A DNA stretch of 27,657 nucleotides from Deltaproteobacteria bacterium. Lineage in GTDB: Bacteria > Desulfobacterota > BSN033 > UBA1163. Where the stretch lies: NCBI GenBank assembly GCA_016875255.1, contig VGRU01000022.1, positions 1 to 27,657 of the forward strand, read 5' to 3'. The position numbers and the translations under genes are program-made. Numbering within the stretch: the stretch's first letter is position 1; every line of letters starts with the position of its first letter. The notes under the pieces were generated by a model, which was not told the DNA's origin, made no database searches, and saw nothing but the letters and a program-made list of their open reading frames with translations. This document shows, in pieces, positions 15,707-23,400 of this stretch.

Positions 15707-16111
15707 GGGGTTCTTCCGGCTTTTGTGAGGGCACTATCCCCCTTCATCCCCCCTTAACCTAAACTGATCTTTACCCATAAGTGGAGTCGCTGGACACAAG
15801 GGGCACTCCGACAAATCCCCCATCCCCCTCTCTCCGAGCCAGAGGCTCTCCGAGCCGGCGGCCTGACCTCCCCCTTGAAAGGGGAGGAATTGCGCGAAGC
15901 GCGTAACGATTACCCTCCCCTTCGAGACTGTGTCGCAATTAGCCATTCGCCCTTCGACATGCTCAGGACGAACGGCTAACTCATTGATTTTTAATATGTC
16001 GTTTTCCGTTCGTGGTGAGGTTCTCGAACCATGAACGGAATTACGACACAGTCTCTTCAGGAGGAGGGTTGGGATTGGGGTGGGGGTGGAGTATATTCCT
16101 CTTTCATACAA
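15707..16111 (+). repeat. Repeat-rich, non-coding gap
   Basis: No gene is supported here. The gap holds an 11-bp direct repeat CTCTCCGAGCC (15830-15840 and 15846-15856), a hairpin of the CCTCCCC...GGGGAGG type (15867-15887), and the inverted-repeat element at 15924-16055. Much of the rest is C- or G-rich low-complexity text. Open frames seen on both strands in this stretch have repetitive composition and no family features. Confidence 0.6.
15924..16055 (+). mobile_element. 132-bp MITE-like element with 12-bp inverted ends
   Basis: GAGACTGTGTCG (15924-15935) and CGACACAGTCTC (16044-16055) are exact inverted copies, and AATT follows each end inward. Inside are two subhairpins: one with TTCG...CGAA arms around 15946-15973, and one with CCGTTC/GAACGG arms around 16007-16037. 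The inner motifs (TTCGACATGCTCAGG and GTGGTGAGGTTCTCGAACC) resemble palindromic repeats I recall from many environmental bacterial genomes. No transposase is present. It could be a non-autonomous transposon or a palindromic repeat unit. Confidence 0.6.
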
Positions 16112-16141
16112 TTGCCACAACCCTCTCTTTTTTGTTATATT
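16112..16141 (+). promoter_or_regulatory. Possible sigma-70 type promoter of the MBL gene
   Basis: TTGCCA (16112-16117) and TATATT (16136-16141) are separated by 18 bp and lie about 35 bp before the hydrolase start. The strong terminator upstream means this gene needs its own promoter. The match is fair, not strong, and sequence alone cannot prove activity. Confidence 0.4.
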
Positions 16142-16175
16142 TGGTTCATTGCCATGAAGGAGGAGAAGAAAACGA

Positions 16176-17081
16176 ATGAGAGTTCGGAAACCGGGAAAGG
16201 TTCGAAAGGGAATCTGGTTTTTAGGCCAAAAGGAAACAGGGGTCTATCTCCTGGAGGGGAAAGATGGCTCTATGATTGTAAGCGGGGGCATGAGCTACAT
16301 CGTCCCGGATCTCCTTCAACAGTTCAAAAAATTTGGAATCGACGAAAGCAGGATCAACAAGATCCTGATCCTTCACTCCCACTTCGATCATGTGGGAATC
16401 ATCCCTTTTTTCAAACGGAGACACCCGGACATTGAAGTCTGTGCCTCCGAAAGGGCCTGGGAGATCCTCAAGATGGAGAAGGCCATCGTCACGATCAATG
16501 AGTTCAGCCGGAATGTGGCAAAAAGGATGAGGAAAGAGGAGATCTATTCGGAATACGACCTTGAGTGGAGGGATGATGTTTCCGGAAGAACGGTCCGGGA
16601 AGGCGACCGGATCGATCTCGGGGGCATAGAGGTTTCAATTCTTGAGATCCCGGGCCATTCATCGTGCTGTATTGCGGCCTACGTGCCAAAGCTAAAAGCG
16701 CTCTTTCCTACGGATGGGGGAGGCATTCCCTTCGATGAGACGATCGTCACTTCCGGGAACTCGAACTTCACCCTGTATCAGGAGGGGCTTGAGCGGTTAA
16801 AAAACCTCGAAGTGGAAAACTACTGCGCCGATCACTACGGATATGTGATCGGCGAGGAGGCCAGGAAATTCATTCCATTGACGATCGAGATGGCTAAAAG
16901 GAAGAGAGCCGAGATGGAAGAGGCCTATCGTTCCACCCGCGATATCGATGCCGCCGCAAAAAAGTTGATCTCTTCCTTTTATGACGTGAACCCCGACTAC
17001 TTCCTCTCTCCCGAGATCTTCCTCGATGTCCATCGACAGATGGTCCGCCACATCGCCACCGTGATGGAGCAGAAGACTTGA
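16176..17081 (+). CDS. Metallo-beta-lactamase-fold hydrolase
   Basis: A 301-residue protein with the MBL metal motif HSHFDHVG (H67, H69, D71, H72), H161 in PGHSSCC, D180 in FPTDGGG and H220 in CADHYG: a full binuclear metal site. There is no signal peptide, so it is probably cytoplasmic. Residues 225-301 are helical and not part of the core fold. The substrate cannot be told from sequence; such proteins include thioesterases, glyoxalases and nucleases. AAGGAGGAG at 16157-16165 lies 10 nt before the ATG. It is alone between the terminator and the accessory region, with no functional link to its neighbours visible. Confidence 0.85.
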   Translation: MRVRKPGKVRKGIWFLGQKETGVYLLEGKDGSMIVSGGMSYIVPDLLQQFKKFGIDESRINKILILHSHFDHVGIIPFFKRRHPDIEVCASERAWEILKMEKAIVTINEFSRNVAKRMRKEEIYSEYDLEWRDDVSGRTVREGDRIDLGGIEVSILEIPGHSSCCIAAYVPKLKALFPTDGGGIPFDETIVTSGNSNFTLYQEGLERLKNLEVENYCADHYGYVIGEEARKFIPLTIEMAKRKRAEMEEAYRSTRDIDAAAKKLISSFYDVNPDYFLSPEIFLDVHRQMVRHIATVMEQKT

Positions 17082-17136
17082 GGCCTCCAAAAAGCTTATA
17101 ATTTCATTGATCTTTGATTGTACTTTAAAAAATGAG

Positions 17137-17174
17137 TGGACAAACCACGCAATTGCGTGGTATAAACACGCAAT
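17137..17174 (+). promoter_or_regulatory. Promoter with 18-bp operator palindrome and a third half-site
   Basis: TGGACA (17137-17142, 5/6 to consensus) and TATAAA (17161-17166, 5/6) are spaced 18 bp. A perfect palindrome, ACCACGCAATTGCGTGGT (17144-17161), occupies the spacer and touches the -10. A further half-site CACGCAAT (17167-17174) runs to the base before the ATG at 17175. Transcription would start only a few bases before, or at, the start codon, which fits the absence of a Shine-Dalgarno. This is the expected layout for repression by the winged-helix protein encoded next. Confidence 0.7.
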
Positions 17175-17762
17175 ATGAACCGATTGGCCGAACTTCTTTC
17201 ATCGCGAGCGCGCGCAGAGATATTCCGGCTTCTTCTTGGTGGGACTGGAGAAGAGCTTCATGTTCGGGAAATTGAGCGCCGGTCAGGTCTGAACGACAGC
17301 ACCCTTCGACAGGAACTGCGTAAACTGGTCCGACTGGACCTCGTTCAGAGCCGGAGAGATAGTAATCGTGTGTACTACCGTGCAAAAACCGAAAATCCTC
17401 TTTATCCTGAGATTCGTAATCTGGTGCTGAAGACCTCAGGCCTTTCTGATGTGCTGAAGTCTGCGCTCACGGACAAGAGGATCCGTTTGGCCTTTGTGTT
17501 CGGATCCATTGCTAGTGGAGAGGAAAAAGCCGGCAGCGATGTGGATTTGATGGTGATCGGCCAACTCGGATTGCGAGACCTCTCTCGGTTATTGTCGGGG
17601 GTCGAAGAAAAAATTGGGCGCGAGGTTAATCCACACGTCTTACGCGAGGAGGAGCTTCAGAAGCGTATTCGAGCGAAGGAGCATTTTGTCTCCAGCGTTA
17701 TGGAGGCTCCCAAATTGTTCGTCATAGGATCCCAGTGTGAGCTTGAAGCAATGGGCAGGTAA
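17175..17762 (+). CDS. Winged-helix/MNT nucleotidyltransferase fusion (antitoxin-like)
   Basis: A 195-residue protein with two parts. Residues 1-70 form an ArsR-like winged helix: LAELLSSRARAEIFRLLL, then HVREIERRSGLNDSTLRQELRKL and a wing at SRRDSNRVYYRA. Residues about 104-190 are a minimal nucleotidyltransferase with FGSIASG (G110, S111) and SDVDLMV (D122, D124). The third acidic residue of this fold is not obvious; EVNPHV has Asn152 where one might be expected. MNT proteins paired with HEPN proteins act as antitoxins that nucleotidylate the toxin in the HepT-MntA type. The winged helix suggests self-regulation through the upstream palindrome. No Shine-Dalgarno is present. The last 26 bp overlap the HEPN gene. 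Confidence 0.85.
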   Translation: MNRLAELLSSRARAEIFRLLLGGTGEELHVREIERRSGLNDSTLRQELRKLVRLDLVQSRRDSNRVYYRAKTENPLYPEIRNLVLKTSGLSDVLKSALTDKRIRLAFVFGSIASGEEKAGSDVDLMVIGQLGLRDLSRLLSGVEEKIGREVNPHVLREEELQKRIRAKEHFVSSVMEAPKLFVIGSQCELEAMGR

Positions 17763-18174
17763 CGGATGGCTGAAGCCCCATCGGACAAGCCGAAGGGAAA
17801 TCAGTAGTCTTTTAAGCATTGTGGAGCGTGATCTCAAGGATGCCCAAGGGGATATCTCTTCGGACTGGCGTTTCGGTATTGCATACAATGCTGTGTTGAG
17901 GCTCTGTAGGATTCTACTTTCCGCCGAGGGATACCGGCCAGCTCATGAATTGCAGCATTACCGGACACTGGCATCTCTTCCTGAGATTTTGGGCGAAGCA
18001 AAGAAAGCGGATGCCGAGTATCTTGACGACTGCCGCAAGAAACGTAATATCGTGGAATACGATGAGGTAGGCGGGGCTTCGGAGTCGGATGTGGATGAGC
18101 TGATTGAGTTCGTTAAGGATTTAAGAGATGAGGTAATGAATTGGCTTAAGAAAAACCATCCGGAGTTTTTATAA
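17737..18174 (+). CDS. HEPN-like domain protein (toxin-like partner)
   Basis: A 145-residue, mostly helical protein starting at GTG 17737, with AGGA (17726-17729) 7 nt upstream; a TTG at 17743 is an alternative. It opens KQWAGNGWLKPHRTSRREI, typical of proteins encoded beside MNT genes. A HEPN-like motif appears as KKRNIVEYDEVG: R103 is followed after four residues by Tyr108 instead of the usual His of the R-x4-6-H RNase motif. RNase activity is therefore doubtful, or the motif differs in this subfamily. It overlaps the MNT gene by 26 bp, so the two are coupled. Identification rests on context and one motif. Confidence 0.7.
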   Translation: MSLKQWAGNGWLKPHRTSRREISSLLSIVERDLKDAQGDISSDWRFGIAYNAVLRLCRILLSAEGYRPAHELQHYRTLASLPEILGEAKKADAEYLDDCRKKRNIVEYDEVGGASESDVDELIEFVKDLRDEVMNWLKKNHPEFL

Positions 18175-18203
18175 AGACGCGAATGAGCTTTTGTTTTAAC
18201 TCT

Positions 18204-18233
18204 CACAAATTTCACGAACCACGAATCACGGTT
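18204..18233 (+). repeat. Short CACGAAT-type heptad run
   Basis: CACGAAC, CACGAAT and CACGGTT follow in phase at 18213-18233, preceded by a related CACAAAT at 18204-18210. It is short and degenerate, but its 7-bp period matches the arrays in the ribosomal spacers. It sits between the HEPN gene and the 59-residue ORF, and its end overlaps the region just before that ORF's Shine-Dalgarno. Confidence 0.45.
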
Positions 18234-18246
18234 ATAGGGGTAGTAT

Positions 18247-18426
18247 ATGCCGGCGATTGCATCTCTTGAAGATTTAAAATCTGCCCAGAAAGATATTCTG
18301 GAAGCGAAGGACTTGAACGAGTTGAAGGTGGCATTTAAGAAATGGCGCAGGATCGGGTGGAAAAATATTTGTAAGCTATGGCTTGAGGAAAGCACACCGG
18401 AAAAATTGAAAGGTGAAGGTGAATGA
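18247..18426 (+). CDS. Small hypothetical protein, 59 residues
   Basis: ATG 18247 opens a 59-residue frame ending at TGA 18424-18426. AGGGG (18236-18240) lies 6 nt before the ATG. The protein starts MPAIASLEDLKSAQKDILEA, continues with helix-friendly, charged sequence rich in Lys and Glu, has KKWRRIGWKNICKLWLEE in the middle and no Walker, zinc or membrane motif. I do not recognise the family. It could be a small regulator of the downstream genes, the remnant of a longer gene, or a chance frame. The good Shine-Dalgarno and its position 70 bp before the SNF2 gene support it being real. Confidence 0.5.
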   Translation: MPAIASLEDLKSAQKDILEAKDLNELKVAFKKWRRIGWKNICKLWLEESTPEKLKGEGE

Positions 18427-18496
18427 GGTTTGTGAAAGGATGTCCCTGACCCAGAATGATAGCATGAGGCTTAGGTGATCTAAAGTTAAGGTCCAA

Positions 18497-21382
18497 ATGC
18501 AGCAAACCGACTACCATGCTAAATACTTTGCACATGATCTCACCCGACGCTGCGCCTCCGACAGTGTTGAGAAGCTTGCCGCGGTGCTTGCCGACGCACA
18601 GGTGGACCTCAATCCCCATCAGATAGAAGCGGCCCTATTCGCCTTCCGCAACCCCTTCTCCCGTGGAGCTATTCTTGCCGATGAAGTGGGTTTGGGGAAA
18701 ACAATCGAGGCAGGGCTTCTTATTTCCCAGAAATGGGCTGAACGCAAACGGCGGCTCCTGGTAATCGTACCAGCAAACCTGCGCAAACAGTGGAGTCAGG
18801 AACTGGCTGACAAGTTTTATCTTCCTTCGGTCATCCTTGAAAACCGGTCTTTCAATGATTGTATCCGCTCCGGTAACTTGAACCCTTTTCAGCAAGGGGC
18901 CATCGTGCTTTGTTCATACCAGTTTGCCCGAAAGCAAGAGCCTTATCTTCGCCAAACTCCGTGGGACCTGGTTGTGATTGATGAGGCCCATCGCCTCCGC
19001 AACGTGTACAAGCCCTCCAATAAGATCGCAAATGCCATCAAGCAGGCTGTTGCGACCTTTCCAAAGGTTTTGTTGACCGCTGCGCCTCTCCAAAATTCCC
19101 TGTTGGAACTTTACGGTTTGGTCAGCATCATTGATGATTATGCCTTTGGTGATTTCAAGACCTACCGGGCGCGATTCACTCGGCTTGCAAACGAAACTGA
19201 TTTCAACGAGCTGAAGGAACGCTTGAAGCCAATCTGTAAACGCACATTGCGCAAACGAGTATTGGAATATGTCAAATACACGAATCGCCACGCCCTTGTG
19301 CAAGAGTTTGTTCCCACACCCGAGGAACAGCGGCTCTATGATCCCCTTTCGGACTACTTGCAGCAGCCCACGCTCTACGCATTGCCCGTTAGCCAGCGCA
19401 CACTCATGACGCTTATTCTGAGAAAACTCTTGGCTTCATCCACTTTCGCCATTTCCGACACCTTGGAGGGACTTGCCCGAAAGCTACAAACCGCGGCTGC
19501 CCGGGCTGAGGCAGTTGATACCCCTCCACAAGAATTGGCTGATGACTGGGAAGAGCTCGAAGAACTGGCCGACGAATGGGAAGAGGAGGAAAACGGTGAG
19601 ACAGTAACCGGCAAACCACGTTTTACACCGGAACAGATCGCTGAAATGAAGCAGGAAATGGCAAGGCTCAAGGAATTTCATACACTGGCTAAATCTATCA
19701 TCAAAAACTCCAAGGGAGAGGTGCTCTTAACCGCCCTACGTCGCGGATTTGCCGTTTCCGTTGAAGCGCAAGAGAATCAAGGTGCAGCTACCCTCCAGCA
19801 GAAGGCCATCATCTTCACCGAGTCCCGCCGTACCCAGGAGTATCTCTTCCGCATCCTTGAAGCGACCGAGTTTACGGGAAGGGTCATGCTTTTTAATGGC
19901 TCTAACAATGACCCAAAATCGAGGGAGATATATCGTCGCTGGCTGGAAAAATATGCGGGCACTGACCGAATCTCCGGATCGCCCAGCGCGGATATGCGGG
20001 CCGCCCTGGTAGATCATTTCCGCGATGAAGCAGCCTTGATGATCGCCACTGAGGCCGCCGCCGAGGGCATGAACCTACAGTTCTGCAATCTGGTAGTGAA
20101 CTACGACTTGCCTTGGAACCCCCAGCGCATTGAGCAACGCATCGGCCGCTGCCATCGCTACGGCCAGAAGTTCGACGTAGTGGTGGTCAACTTCCTCAAT
20201 AAGAACAACGCTGCCGACCAGCGGGTCTACGAACTGCTGGACGAAAAATTCCGTCTGTTTAGCGGTGTATTCGGTGCAAGCGACGAAGTGCTGGGCGCAG
20301 TGGAGTCAGGAGTCGATTTCGAAAGGCGCATCGCATCAATTTATCAGAAGTGCCGCACCCCGGAGCAGATCCAGTTCGAGTTCGACCAACTTCAACAGGA
20401 ACTGGAGGCCGAGATCGACCAGGGTCAACGTGACGCCCGTGAAAAACTCCTCGATAACTTTGACCAGGAAGTAGTTGAGAAGGTACGCATTCAGAGTCAT
20501 GACTTTCTTGACCGATTTAATGATCGGCTCTGGCTCCTCACCCGATACTTATTAGCGCCCTATGCCAGATTTGAGGACGGAGACTATAGCTTCATGTTGG
20601 AGCGGAATCCCTTCCCGGGAGAAACAATTCATCCTGGACCTTATCGCATGGGTAAGAATGTGGAAGATGCCAATACGTATCGAGTGGGGCACCCACTTGC
20701 CCGTCGTGTCCTGGAATGGGGTATGGCCCTGACGGTTACACCCGGTGAAGTCGTTTTTGACTATTCCCGCAGCAATAAAAAAATCGCCATCCTTGAGCGT
20801 CTGGTGAACCAAAGCGGGTGGCTCTGCTGTTCCCGTTTCAGCGTTAGCGCCTTAGAATCGGAAGATCACGTTATCTTCACCGGCATAACTGATAATGGTG
20901 GAACTCTGGACGAGGCTGAGTGTCGCCGCTTATTTGATCTACCCGGCAAAGAACAGAGCGGCACCGATGTTCCCGAGAGAACCATAAATGCTCTTGGAGA
21001 GGCCACCAGTCTGCGCAGGCAGGAACTACTCGATGCGCTTGCCGCTAAAAATGGTTACTGGTTCGATACAGAAATGGAAAAGCTCGACCGTTGGGCCGAA
21101 GACCGTCGAGTGGGGCTCAAGACAGAGTTGGAGGAACTGGACCAGGAAATCAAAGAGACTAAAAAGGCTGCACGTTTGGCACCCAATCTGCCGGAAAAAT
21201 TGGAACGTCAAAGGGAATTGCGAAAACTGGAAACGAAGCGGGATGAAGCCTGGCGCAGTTACGATGAAGCGAGCCGCGAAATAGACCGACAGAAAGATGC
21301 ACTTCTGGACGAGGTGAGCCGTCGGTTGGAGCAGAAAACAGAACAGGAAACACTCTTCACTCTGCGGTGGCAAGTTGTGTAA
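18497..21382 (+). CDS. SNF2-family helicase/ATPase
   Basis: A 961-residue superfamily 2 protein. Domain 1 has LNPHQIEAA (38-46), the P-loop DEVGLGKT (62-69), DEAH (162-165) and LTAAPLQN (193-200). An acidic, low-complexity segment lies at about 349-369. Domain 2 has IIFTESRRTQEYL (438-450), ATEAAAEGMNLQ (517-528) and QRIGRCHRYGQ (547-557). A long coiled coil rich in Glu, Lys and Arg covers about 870-950. SNF2 proteins translocate on double-stranded DNA and remodel bound proteins; no nuclease motif was seen. AAGG (18488-18491) lies 5 nt before the ATG. It resembles stand-alone SNF2 helicases in bacterial defence islands, including DrmD of DISARM, but no other DISARM gene is present. Confidence 0.9.
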   Translation: MQQTDYHAKYFAHDLTRRCASDSVEKLAAVLADAQVDLNPHQIEAALFAFRNPFSRGAILADEVGLGKTIEAGLLISQKWAERKRRLLVIVPANLRKQWSQELADKFYLPSVILENRSFNDCIRSGNLNPFQQGAIVLCSYQFARKQEPYLRQTPWDLVVIDEAHRLRNVYKPSNKIANAIKQAVATFPKVLLTAAPLQNSLLELYGLVSIIDDYAFGDFKTYRARFTRLANETDFNELKERLKPICKRTLRKRVLEYVKYTNRHALVQEFVPTPEEQRLYDPLSDYLQQPTLYALPVSQRTLMTLILRKLLASSTFAISDTLEGLARKLQTAAARAEAVDTPPQELADDWEELEELADEWEEEENGETVTGKPRFTPEQIAEMKQEMARLKEFHTLAKSIIKNSKGEVLLTALRRGFAVSVEAQENQGAATLQQKAIIFTESRRTQEYLFRILEATEFTGRVMLFNGSNNDPKSREIYRRWLEKYAGTDRISGSPSADMRAALVDHFRDEAALMIATEAAAEGMNLQFCNLVVNYDLPWNPQRIEQRIGRCHRYGQKFDVVVVNFLNKNNAADQRVYELLDEKFRLFSGVFGASDEVLGAVESGVDFERRIASIYQKCRTPEQIQFEFDQLQQELEAEIDQGQRDAREKLLDNFDQEVVEKVRIQSHDFLDRFNDRLWLLTRYLLAPYARFEDGDYSFMLERNPFPGETIHPGPYRMGKNVEDANTYRVGHPLARRVLEWGMALTVTPGEVVFDYSRSNKKIAILERLVNQSGWLCCSRFSVSALESEDHVIFTGITDNGGTLDEAECRRLFDLPGKEQSGTDVPERTINALGEATSLRRQELLDALAAKNGYWFDTEMEKLDRWAEDRRVGLKTELEELDQEIKETKKAARLAPNLPEKLERQRELRKLETKRDEAWRSYDEASREIDRQKDALLDEVSRRLEQKTEQETLFTLRWQVV

Positions 21383-21410
21383 CTATGAAATAAGGCCACC
21401 TCTAAAAATG

Positions 21411-21498
21411 TCATTCCGGCGAAAGCCGGAATCCAGACGTCGTCCCGACTAAAGTCGGGAACCAAAAACATATTCCTGGACTCCGGTTTTCACCGGAG
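21411..21498 (+). repeat. Compound palindromic element between SNF2 and methyltransferase genes
   Basis: Three perfect hairpins lie in a row: ATTCCGGC/GCCGGAAT (21413-21432), TCCCGACT/AGTCGGGA (21443-21460) and CTCCGGT/ACCGGAG (21481-21498). The first and third, with their flanks, are inverted near-copies: TCATTCCGG...ATCCAG on the left and CTGGACTCCGG...AGTGACGA on the right. The unit resembles the common ATTCC...GGAAT palindromic repeats of many genomes. The 162-bp gap contains no gene. A role as attenuator between the two genes is possible. Confidence 0.7.
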
Positions 21499-21544
21499 TG
21501 ACGAATTTGGAATTATTAGAGATTCCCTTAAAGAGGAAAAAACA

Positions 21545-23398
21545 ATGGATGAACCTGAAAAACTTGACCTTAGATCTCACGATATTGCCGAGGACAAGAA
21601 ACAAGAATTGCTGCGGCTCTTCCCGGAGATTCGGACCGAAGGCGGAAAGATTGACCTTGAACGTCTAAAGCTCGCCCTTGGAGAAACAGTTGATGTCGGT
21701 AAGGAGCGCTACGGGATGAACTGGCCAGGTAAAGCAGATTGCTTCAAGGCGATCCAATCTCCGAGCATTGGGACGCTACGGCCCTGTCCAGCGGAGAGCA
21801 TCAACTTCGATACAACGGAAAACATGATAATCGATGGCGATAATCTGGAGGTTCTCAAACTCCTGCAGAAGTCCTATATCGGCAAAGTAAAGATGATATA
21901 CATCGATCCTCCCTACAACACCGGTAACAATTTCATCTATCCAGACGATTACACCGAAAGCCTGCAGACTTATCTGGAGTACACCGGCCAGGTGGATACG
22001 CAGGGGAAAAAGTTCAACACTAACACAGAGGCAGATGGGCGTTTTCATTCCAAGTGGCTCAACATGATGTATCCGAGGCTTTATTTGGCGAGGAACCTGT
22101 TGAGAGAGGATGGGGTAATATTCATATCGATTGATGACAATGAAATATCAAATCTCTCAAAACTGTGCGATGAAATTTTTGGTGAGGAGAATTTCGTAGC
22201 CACTTGTATCTGGCAGCACAGCTTACAACCAAAGGGTTATTCGGGTATCTTTTCCGTCCATCATAATTATGTGTTTGTATACCAAAAAAGTGAAGCTTTC
22301 GTGCTTCGCGATCTGGAGCGAACAGAGGAACACAACAGAAACTACTCAAATCCTGATAACGACCCCAACGGTCCATGGCGCGCGGGCGATGTGAGGAATG
22401 CATTATATCGCCCAAATCTTATCTTTGAAATCACGACTCCTTCCGGAAAGACAATCAAACCGCCTCCCAATGGGTGGCGATGGAGCAATGAAACAATTCA
22501 ACAGAAGATAAAAACAGGAGAGATCGTTTTCTCTTTAGATGAGACTCGAATTATTCGCAAGATATATCTTAAAAACGTGGAAGGGCGTACCCCTGAGACA
22601 ATTCTATTCGGTAAGGAGGTGGGCACAACAAGGGATGCGGCAGCAGAGCTCAAGACTCTATTCTCGGGCAACTTGCCTTTTGACACACCAAAACCGGTCG
22701 GATTGATAAAACATATGTATTCGCTTGCAGGTGTGCTGCCAAATGACATCATTCTTGATTTCTTTGCTGGCTCGGGTAGCACCGCTCAAGCTGGCTTCGA
22801 GGTGGACAAGCAGGATGGTGGTAACCGCAAGTTTATTCTTGTCCAACTTCCTGAACCAACGGGCCGAGAGGACTACCCAACCATCTCTGACATCTGCAAA
22901 GAGCGAGTTCGCCGAGTCATTAAGAAGCTGAATTCAGAAGATGAAGGGAAACTTTCGCTACATGGGGGGCAAAAGCAGGACCGTGGTTTCCGGGTTTTCA
23001 AACTCGCCGAATCTAACTTTAAGGTGTGGAACGCCAATTTACCAACCGGTGATGTAACAGCACTGAAGCAACAACTCGATCTACATATTGACCATATCCA
23101 GAAGGGTCGCACACCTGAGGACATCCTTTATGAAATACTCCTGAAAAGTGGCTTTACCCTGACCACGCCACTGGAAAGACTTATCATGGAAGGGAAAACG
23201 GTTTTTAGCGCGGCGGGTGGTGCACTTTTCATCTGCCTTGAACGCAACCTGACATTGGAACTGATCCGTGCTATGGCAGAGAAGAAACCCGAGCGCGTAG
23301 TTTGCTTGGACGAAGGGTTTACTGGTAATGACCAACTGAAGGCCAACGCCGTTCAGATTTTCAAGACCAAGGGTGTCACGAGTTTTAAGACGGTATAA
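21545..23398 (+). CDS. Type III-like adenine DNA methyltransferase (Mod)
   Basis: A 617-residue methyltransferase. The catalytic DPPY is at 121-124 (YIDPPYNTGN) and the SAM-binding DFFAGSGST at 405-413. This order (DPPY before FxGxG) is the beta class used by type III Mod subunits. The stretch between them (about 220-400) would hold the target-recognition part. The N-terminal INFDTTENMIIDGDNLEVLKLL also fits the family, whose members make N6-methyladenine on one strand. GAGG (21533-21536) lies 8 nt before the ATG. The stop is 2 bp from the next start, so the genes are tightly linked. Type III Mod is usually followed directly by Res; here another gene sits between them. Confidence 0.92.
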   Translation: MDEPEKLDLRSHDIAEDKKQELLRLFPEIRTEGGKIDLERLKLALGETVDVGKERYGMNWPGKADCFKAIQSPSIGTLRPCPAESINFDTTENMIIDGDNLEVLKLLQKSYIGKVKMIYIDPPYNTGNNFIYPDDYTESLQTYLEYTGQVDTQGKKFNTNTEADGRFHSKWLNMMYPRLYLARNLLREDGVIFISIDDNEISNLSKLCDEIFGEENFVATCIWQHSLQPKGYSGIFSVHHNYVFVYQKSEAFVLRDLERTEEHNRNYSNPDNDPNGPWRAGDVRNALYRPNLIFEITTPSGKTIKPPPNGWRWSNETIQQKIKTGEIVFSLDETRIIRKIYLKNVEGRTPETILFGKEVGTTRDAAAELKTLFSGNLPFDTPKPVGLIKHMYSLAGVLPNDIILDFFAGSGSTAQAGFEVDKQDGGNRKFILVQLPEPTGREDYPTISDICKERVRRVIKKLNSEDEGKLSLHGGQKQDRGFRVFKLAESNFKVWNANLPTGDVTALKQQLDLHIDHIQKGRTPEDILYEILLKSGFTLTTPLERLIMEGKTVFSAAGGALFICLERNLTLELIRAMAEKKPERVVCLDEGFTGNDQLKANAVQIFKTKGVTSFKTV

Positions 23399-23400
23399 CC

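Noticed and set aside
15734..16120. Antisense frame of 128 codons in the gap after the terminator
   Set aside because: It runs through repeats and low-complexity C-rich DNA with no family features.
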